A stretch of DNA of 64,000 nt, taken from the NCBI GenBank assembly GCA_005408345.1, contig SEMN01000454.1:1-64000 (forward strand), in the 5' to 3' direction. The stretch comes from Macquaria australasica. Its lineage: Eukaryota; Chordata; Actinopteri; Centrarchiformes; Percichthyidae. The notes below the pieces were generated by a model. The model searched no databases. It saw only the letters and a list, made by a program, of their open reading frames with translations, and had not been told where the DNA came from. This document shows positions 57,171 through 64,000 of this stretch, piece by piece (the first letter of the stretch is position 1; each line of letters begins with the position of its first letter). Both the position numbers and the translations under genes were made by a program.

Positions 57171-57578
57171 GGCTTTCCTATCATTTTTGCAATGGACACA
57201 CATTCTGTTCCTCAATCGAAAATAAGGGAAATGAAACCCCACGCCATCCTTTACTTTGAAAATCCTTAAGTATTCATTGGTGGGATTTACGTTAGCTTTG
57301 AAGTGTCCGACTATATAATGAAAATACAGTATGAAATGTGAAAAATGATTGCTGAAATATGAGGTTTTCTTTGTCCTTTTTGGCCGCTCCAAGCACCGGT
57401 ACCTCAACTGCACAGCTGTCTTGAGTTCACCTGAACTTCCAAGTCTGTTTGTCTCTGCCGCTGTTTGCTCACGTACAACCATAGATGTGACCTAATGTTA
57501 GCTAGCTGTCATGTATTAGCAAAGGTTAGCGCTCATTCCAGCGGACCTCTGCCAGACCAGTATAATGTCAGTTAAAAG

Positions 57579-58017
57579 TTAAAGGTTGGGTAGGCAGTAT
57601 TGTTACGGCATCATTGGCCAACAAATCCATAATAACCGTGCAGCATATTGTAATTCAAGTGGTCTGAGAGCAAACCTCTACTTTAGCCCCTCCTCTTGGC
57701 TCTGTTTGTAGGCTTTAGAAAATCTAGGAGACTTTGGCCAATCACATTTCAGAGAGACTGTGTTTGTATTGGCTATTCTACAAATGCAGACGCGCATACA
57801 CGTCCCTTCAGACGGTGAAAGCCTGATTTAATGGTGGAAAATTCTGCTGAAAATCCTGAAACTTGTGATAAATTTCCAATTCCTCCTTTCCCTGCAGCAA
57901 CACGTCCCTCCACACGGGGGTTTGGTGGGAGGGGCTTAGTGGTGTGATACGAGGCAGCAGAGAGAGAGGCAGAAGGTTTTGCTTAGGTTGCACAGATTTT
58001 GCCTACCCCAGCTTTAA
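57579..58017. mobile_element. TTAA-flanked MITE, copy 3 (shortest)
   Basis: A 439-bp copy with TTAAAGGTTGGGTAGGCA at the left and the inverted TTAAAGCTGGGGTAGGCA at the right. It keeps both ends but has lost most of the middle (joined at about 57905). Confidence 0.85.
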
Positions 58018-58019
58018 CT

Positions 58020-58130
58020 TTCACCCAGCCCGGTTCTATGTGAGCAAACTATGCTAGAGAGAAGCAGACTTACTTGCTGTTCAAGAGTTCCCGGTGAACT
58101 CATGGAGGCCATCGCCGTAGGTTTGAGGTG
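58020..58130 (-). other. Possible first exon of an unknown gene
   Basis: The minus-strand ATG near 58121 (context GGCGATGG) opens MASMSSPGTLEQQ and meets a perfect GTAAGT donor near 58082. No downstream exon was identified. It could be a host or transposon leader exon. Confidence 0.3.
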
Positions 58131-61100
58131 ATGCCAGAGGCTTCAGAGCAGACGAGAGGACGGCTGGTTCAGGAACAGTGCGACGTTCTCTCCTTAGTAT
58201 GCAGATTATATGTAAATCACGCTCTCATTGCCCCTCCCCTCAAACGCCTCCTCTCCACCCAAAACAGTGACAGAAAGTTGAAACTGAAAACTACTGACAC
58301 TGAAAAAAAACTGACATCATAAAAAAACTTGAGCATAAAAAAGAAACAGTCACTGAAAAAAGAGTGACATGAAGAAAAAATCTGAACACTGTCAGTGAAA
58401 AACACATCAAAATGCAAAAAATATCAAAATAAAATGATTTTTTTTTTTTTTAATTCCTATCTTTTATTTTTCAGTGAAACTTGTTTCAGTGCCAATACAA
58501 CTTTTTCCAATACAAGTGTTTCAATGTCAATGTTTCCTTTTTCAGTTCAGGTTTTGTTTTCAAAGCCAAATTTTCTTTTCGATGCATAGCCTATTACAGT
58601 CACTGTCCTGACTCCATACAGGAGCGGCTGGTTTGACCACGCAAAACTTGACTGTAGCCTCTGACTCTGTGATTCTGGTGTTCTCTGATCTTGAACACTG
58701 AATGTGAAACAGCCAGAAAACAAGACACGTTTCAAACTGTGTTCACCAGAATACAGCGGCATAACGTTAAGTGTAAAATAGTAGGTATGCAGAATATACC
58801 TATGGTAACGTTAACCGGCTAATTGTAAGCTTCTGTAATTAACACTATATCTTTAAACCAATTTCCACGCACCAAAAAACACAAGCTCACACGTGAATAC
58901 ACACGAACTGTTAATAACTTCAGGTTACGTTAGCATGTAATTCATCCGAAAGTGGCGTCTACACAAACCCGTTCGATACGTAAACTTTAGAACCACGACT
59001 AACTTGCTAACAAGAAAATTTCAGAGAGCGCCATGTTCGTTCAATGTTGACGTTTTCATTCATGTAAACACAATTGAACTTTTAGCAACGTCCACACAGC
59101 GGAGCTAAAGTAGATGTCAACTGTCCTTCCACAATCCAGTCTACGCTGGGACTATCTCGTTTGAAGTAGTAGTAGTAGTGCGCATCTTCAAAGCGATGCG
59201 CAATTACGCACGCGTTATTCAGAGTGGATACTTAAATTCAATCATATGTCACCAGCACCAGGCTCTTGCAGAAGTACACAGACTTCTCTGGTGCTGTACA
59301 CACTATGTCTATTTTCTCCTTTTCAGCTCAGAAATGTACTTTATATCTGAAATAGTTGAATTGTTCCCTCCTAAAATCAGTATCATATTGGCCTAAAAAA
59401 ATTCAGTCAGGCTGTTGTACATACTGGAAATCTGTTTGTATGCCAATAAATTGCATCCTTCCTAATTTTCCTCTCTGAAACAAACCATTGATCTAATGTG
59501 ACTGAACTGGTCTAAACAACTGAACAATGAATGATTTCATGAAAACATGTCAAATTTGTGGTTTCTTCAGAATGAAGTGCTTGAACCCGGCACATTATGA
59601 TTAGTGTGTCATTATGAATGGAGGTGGCAACATTGAGGTGGGAATAGAGAATTTGTGGGTGGGGTGAGTGATATATTCAAGTATTACTGTCATGCAGATT
59701 ACAACAACAAAATCATGTCACACCAATTGGCAAACAACTTTCATTTGTCTGAAAGCCATAAAAACATTTGAGCAATTTTCACATCTTAAGTATGTATGGA
59801 ACTTTAAAGAATGCAATTATCTTTTAGGAATATTTGCCATAGTTATTAAAATATATATATGATATCTATTAAAATATATATTGTTTATAGCTACACCACA
59901 CAATGACAAAACACCACACAGATAACAGGCAAAAGATTTTTATTTTCTCAAAACTGGAAAAACACACAGCCAGTACATTCAAAAATAACATATTTTGATT
60001 GCAACTCAATAAAATAAAATCAGTATATCCTAAAAATAACTTTTTTTTGTACAAACACCAATAGGAGGCACTCAAAGACCACAAATGACTGCCACAGCAT
60101 TTTCCTGCTCATTAATCTGATCTGTTTTAGTGACATGCCTCCATTGCACCAGTAGAGGGCACTCCATGACCACAAATAGCTGGCACAACACTTTTTTACT
60201 AATCTGATCTGATTATAGTCCTGTAGGCTCCATTCACATTGCAAGCTTTAGTGCTCAGTTCAGATTTTTTTGATTGGCTGTTCACATTATTTTTTAAATG
60301 TGGCCAATTTCAGATTCCAATGTGAACTCACGCTCCTGAACTGACCTGCATGCCTAAAAGAACAATAACAAAGATGTCACACGCAGCACGCTGTCGTATG
60401 GAAGTAAACATGGAGGCCACTGAAGTCAGCGTTTACGTTTTCATTTATAAGTTGATGTGCAGTTGAAGCCAGTGAATCTGTGAGCAGATGATAATGAGGA
60501 TGAGGATGAGGAGAAAGAAACAGCTGTCCATGTTTGTATTTGTCACTGTCCGATCGGTACGGCACATGTGCTTACCTTTTGTGTTCTTTGGCTAAAAAGT
60601 TGGTTAAATTGGTCAAATCTGATGGAGAAGTGAAGCGATGGAGAGAAAGAAGAAAGGAAAAAAAGAGAAAGAAAAGGGACACTACCGGGAGAAACTGAAT
60701 CACAATGCCAAGAAACAGTATTTGCCAAACTAAGCATGATAAACTGCCTAGATCAATAAGATTTAGCAGCCTGGACTGGATTACAGACATGCACTACCTC
60801 CACTCACATACCCGGACACTGTAAATATCTTGTTTTTGGACTGAGTTCAGACACTTTGTGTAAATACAGAACTTTCAAAAACATTCAGCTATGTGATTAT
60901 TTTATTGAGTCATGGGCAGTGGGTTTGATCAGTTGAATTATTTATAAAAAAAAGATTTGCTATAATCTTGGACCTTGTTAAAAAATGTAGTTTTTTCTAC
61001 TTGCAGTGGGCAGATATGTTTAGTATTTGCTTATGTCTAGTAGAAATGGATGGGGACTTGACTTGATTTTACAGGTTAGTCCTACAATGTGTACATAAAA

Positions 61101-61500
61101 AGATAATTTAGGTTTGTATGCAAGATCCCACAAAACACAGCCTTGAACCTCCAACTCACACACACGCACACGTACGTGTGTGCTGCGTGTGTTGGTGTGT
61201 GTCTCTTTCTGTGTGTCGCTGTGTGCTTGTGGTTGCTGTAAGCAAAATTAATGCAAACAAAGACTGTATTAAAACCCCCTATTTTGCACAATGTAATGTC
61301 TGTAAAATAATGACACCATTGGCATTTAGACTGGTTTTCTATAAGCCTGGCTTTCACTGTGCAGTTCTGTTTGCCCATATTACTGATTGATTGATTACAT
61401 TTTTCCTTATAAAATAAATAACTTTAACTTTGTATTTCTAAAGATACTTCCATTTATCAATACATAGTGTGACTTCCACTGAAGTGTTTAATTTCTGCAT
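58131..61500. other. Unannotated stretch with one tandem duplication
   Basis: AT-rich, no supportable gene. It includes a tandem duplication at 60056-60236 and an AC/GT-rich tract near 61157-61210. Confidence 0.45.
60056..60236. repeat. Diverged tandem duplication, unit about 90 bp
   Basis: CACCAATAGGAGGCACTC ... GACCACAAATGACTGCCACA ... TTAATCTGATCTG is followed by CACCAGTAGAGGGCACTC ... GACCACAAATAGCTGGCACA ... CTAATCTGATCTG. Roughly 80% similar by eye. Confidence 0.7.
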
Positions 61501-61519
61501 TTAAGGGGGGGGGGGGAAG

Positions 61520-61734
61520 CGGTGGCCGGAAGTAGCCGCATTTTCGCACATGAACAGTTCGGGTTTCCGGTACGGATCGGGCAGTGACACTAACCATCTC
61601 GCTTCCTTCTCATCTTTGTTGAGAGTTGCACATGCGCAGTTCCGATCGAGCAGGATGTACGGATCGGGTAGTGACAGGCCACTTTCACGGTGATTGGATT
61701 TGTTTTTTCTTCCCCGGTTAGCTGTCACCTCAAA
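61520..61734 (+). promoter_or_regulatory. Likely 5' UTR/promoter of the zinc-finger gene
   Basis: A GC-richer block with CATGCGCAGTTCC (NRF1-like), two related CGGATCGGGCAGTGACA / CGGATCGGGTAGTGACA motifs and GTGATTGG (inverted CCAAT) just before the ATG at 61735. It fits a TATA-less housekeeping-type promoter. Confidence 0.5.
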
Positions 61735-61915
61735 ATGTCAACAATCCAGTTACTGAGAGCGTACGTCAGTCAGCGACTGAATGTGGCTGTTGAGGAAATA
61801 ATCGAGATGTTTGAAAGAACAATAACCGAGTACGAGGAGGAAATCGATCGCCAGCGCAGGCTGCTGGGAGCTGAGCAGCTGCCCGGCATCAAGATGATGT
61901 TAAACAACGAAACAG
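61735..61915 (+). CDS. First coding exon of a teleost C2H2 zinc-finger-type gene
   Basis: The ATG at 61735 opens MSTIQLLRAYVSQRLN, then VAVEEIIEMFERTITEYEEE and RQRRLLGAEQLPGI. The pattern (LLRxxVxQRL, VEEIxExFERTIxEYEEE, RQRRLL) is the conserved N-terminal leader of many teleost poly-C2H2 zinc-finger proteins (from memory), forming an amphipathic helix likely used for dimerisation. A donor candidate GTTCGT follows AACAG at 61915; without splicing the frame ends at 61941. The zinc-finger exons would lie to the right, beyond or deep in the remaining sequence, and were not seen before 64000. This is the best host-gene candidate in the window. Confidence 0.65.
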
Positions 61916-61941
61916 GTTCGTCTCATAAAATAAAAGAATGA

Positions 61942-62844
61942 CCTATTACTTTAATGAGGTCTCACCTTTAAACTAGCTCACTGGTCAGAGGAGACATATT
62001 TAATGGTGTCTTACAATTGCTGTAGAAATCGGATCAACGTTACTAGCGGCTGCCAGAAACACACACTTCCAGCACTGTTATGCTGACGTTAGCTTGGAAA
62101 ACAAGAAAAGTGTAAATATAATGGTTTCAGAACGATCTGCAAAGTCAAGTAAGTTACATGAAACTTAGAAAATATCTGTAACGTTACAGTGTGAATGCAG
62201 CGGTTAACGTTACATTCTGTCAGTGTTGGGCCAAATATAACCCAACTTATGAGTAGTTACAATTCTTTGCCTATTGTTTAAGTTATGTGTTTTAAAAGAC
62301 TATACTCGTATACATTACATTACTGCAGACCAAGTTCCACAGTGTCTCACATATTTTGACTTTTTCTTATCTTCTAGTTTTTCCATTAATTTCCATGATA
62401 TAGGATAATATTCAACTTGCAGAATTAAAAGCAATAATAAAAGTGTAGCCACAGTGTGTTTTTGTTTTCAATGGAAACAGTTCAGAATTATCCATGTAAA
62501 CAATCTCTATTCAATGTCCTGATCACAAGTCTTAAAATGTTTACACGGTTAATTCAACTCTAAATAATACAAGTGTTAGGTAATGTAACATTTATGTCAA
62601 GCTGGTCACGTACTGTCACGTTAAAATATTGCTGAGGCAGACAAATAAGCACAACAGCCTTTTATAGAGGTCAGGGTTCAACAGTAACCGTGTGAATCTC
62701 CTCCTACAGTGTATTTCTGTCATGCTCATGAGTAAACTGCATTGAGCAAAAGCTTCTGCTCAGCTGTCGGGACCTGTTGCAAAGACCTCACATTACATCA
62801 CTCTAACTCTGGTCTTGCTAGACCGAGCAAATGTAAGTTTGTCT
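61942..62844. other. Putative intron 1 of the zinc-finger gene
   Basis: No coding features. The CAGTGTTGGGCCAAATATAA motif near 62220 resembles a hAT-MITE end without a partner. Confidence 0.4.
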
Positions 62845-63167
62845 TAGTGATGTGTCGATCATGAGCGAATCGTTCATTTTGAACGACTCTTTGATATGAA
62901 CGAGTAGTAACGAGTCGTCTCAGAGAGTCATTTGTTCATTTTGGCCGCGCCTGTGCAACAATAATAATGCATGAGTTTCGCTTTTCTCATGTGACAGCTG
63001 ACTGGTTTGAGTCGTTCGTTTGTTAGTTATTTTTCACGTGACAGCTACACAGTCACCCCCCGTCTGCTGAACGAAATGAACGACTGACTCGAACAAAGAG
63101 TAGCTCATTTTACTGAACGAGACTTAAACAACTAAGTCACTAAAATGAACTGGTTGTCCCATCACTA
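62845..63167 (-). mobile_element. Element B: deletion derivative of element A
   Basis: A 323-bp element in the opposite orientation to element A. Its left end TAGTGATGTGTCGATCATGA matches the right end of A, and its right end (complement of TAGTGATGGGACAACCAGTT) matches the left end of A. Further shared blocks are AATAATGCATGAGTTTCG and CGTGACAGCTACACAG. It lacks the cargo gene and the subterminal repeats. No clean target duplication was seen. Confidence 0.8.
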
Positions 63168-64000
63168 CATTCATCTAGTTGGCCGTACAGCAACAAAAGT
63201 CCGCTTTCCATAAGTGCCGGCTGCCGGTCAAATTGCCGACTAATCAGTCCAGCCGGCTACCTTTATTATATACATTTTTTATTCTAGTAAAATAGTTGTA
63301 ATTAACAAGTTGCAATTCGCTATGCGTTACATTTTACGACCACTAGCCTCCACTTCAAAAGACTTGCATGATGACAGAGAAACAGGCCTGTCTGTCTGTG
63401 TCAGTCCCGCCCCCACAGACGTTTATGGGCTCAATGAATAAATGAATGAACAAATGATCTTTATTTACATTGCACCTTTTACAGCAGAGCCATCTCTAAG
63501 ATGCACTGCAAACACACACTACAACAAGCAATGTTTTCAAGTAACAGGCCTGTGTTACATGAGGAAAATGTAGGCTATGCCGATCAGCCTTTTTACAGTT
63601 TAAAATGTCCTAGAATGCTTTTGTATTTTGTTGTCATTGACCAATTATGCAAACTAATGTCAGATGCCCCAAAATCATATTTTAAAAGTAAAATCTGATA
63701 TAATGGAACTTCCTGCAGTAATATATATGATCAAGTTTCAGTGATGGAATACTGGCATTAGAATGCCAGAGGCCATCAAATGTGGGCTTTTACGGACAAA
63801 AATGCCCCAGGGGGGCATGCCCCTGGACCCCCCAGCTGGCTACTTTTCCCCAGTGGCTGGCTACTCCATATCCTTGTGGAAAGCCCTGGTCACATGGTTA
63901 TATGGTATTGCGCTGTCGCATATTTTTGTTTTCGACTTCGGATTGCTCTTTTTTCACCATACACGTGTTTGCATCCCTGATTCTGTTAATGTCTTTTCAT
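63168..64000. other. Unannotated right edge with a possible element
   Basis: GCTTTCCATAAGTGCCGGCT (near 63204) and, inverted, GGGCTTTCCACAAGGATATG (near 63888) could be ends of another non-autonomous element containing a GGGGGCATGCCCC palindrome. A short CTTTATTTACATTGCACC LINE-like end is near 63460. No gene seen. Confidence 0.3.

Noticed and set aside
63200..63890. Possible additional element with GCTTTCCA-type ends
   Set aside because: Termini match over only about a dozen bases with mismatches and no flanking duplication. Left as a note, not a call.
1..64000. tRNA, rRNA, snRNA genes or tRNA-derived SINEs
   Set aside because: No A/B box pairs with a tRNA-like fold or rRNA blocks were recognised by eye. 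A tRNAscan or Rfam scan would be decisive.

Overview
The window looks like intergenic or intronic DNA from a teleost fish. It is AT-rich and full of dinucleotide and tetranucleotide microsatellites. Its coding pieces are nearly all transposable-element genes with spliceosomal GT-AG introns. The families read by eye are L2/CR1-type, Rex3/RTE-like and R4/Rex6-like LINEs, several hAT elements, a MULE-like gene, an IS3-like (DDE integrase) transposon and several teleost-style MITEs. The only likely host gene is at the right end: the first coding exon of a teleost-type zinc-finger gene (61735 onward, + strand). No tRNA, rRNA, CRISPR array or bacterial-type operon was seen.

Layout. 1-3480: 5' part of an L2-like LINE on the minus strand, with an intact SGNH-esterase ORF1 and a broken ORF2. 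3480-10059: microsatellites, a complete 476-bp MITE with 8-bp target duplication, a LINE 3' fragment and the longest copy of a TTAA-flanked MITE family. 10060-17077: a complete 7.0-kb DNA transposon with 6-bp TGCATG duplication. It carries two converging genes: a broken SAM-like/HECT E3 ligase gene (+) and an apparently intact two-exon DDE transposase (-). 18750-24160: a degraded LINE with a ZBED-type hAT fragment inside it. 27634-30195: a hAT-like element whose cargo protein I do not recognise; a 323-bp internally deleted relative lies at 62845-63167. 30205-31330: a LINE 3' fragment split by a 405-bp solo LTR with 5-bp duplication.

31848-46308: minus-strand exon remnants of a BEN-domain protein, a KMT5A-like SET protein, a GKYKG-motif protein and a multi-exon MULE-like transposase. 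This stretch is interrupted by a full-length but internally deleted Rex3-like LINE (38757-41366) and flanked by a 3.8-kb hAT (46632-50454, perfect 8-bp duplication). That hAT itself holds a nested MITE and a nested LINE tail with microsatellite. 52059-54514: a second hAT with a nearly full-length transposase broken by two 1-nt shifts. 54836-57340: an R4/Rex6-like LINE end, a hAT-type MITE and a minisatellite array split by a second solo LTR (404 bp, 5-bp duplication). 57579-58017: third TTAA-MITE copy. 58020-64000: mostly unannotated sequence plus the zinc-finger first exon.

The genes do not form one pathway. They are successive, often nested insertions. The most notable themes are DNA transposons carrying ubiquitin-ligase, lysine-methyltransferase and BEN-type chromatin proteins, and the clean nesting order that target-site duplications allow one to reconstruct. 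All identifications are from motif reading by eye; no searches were run.
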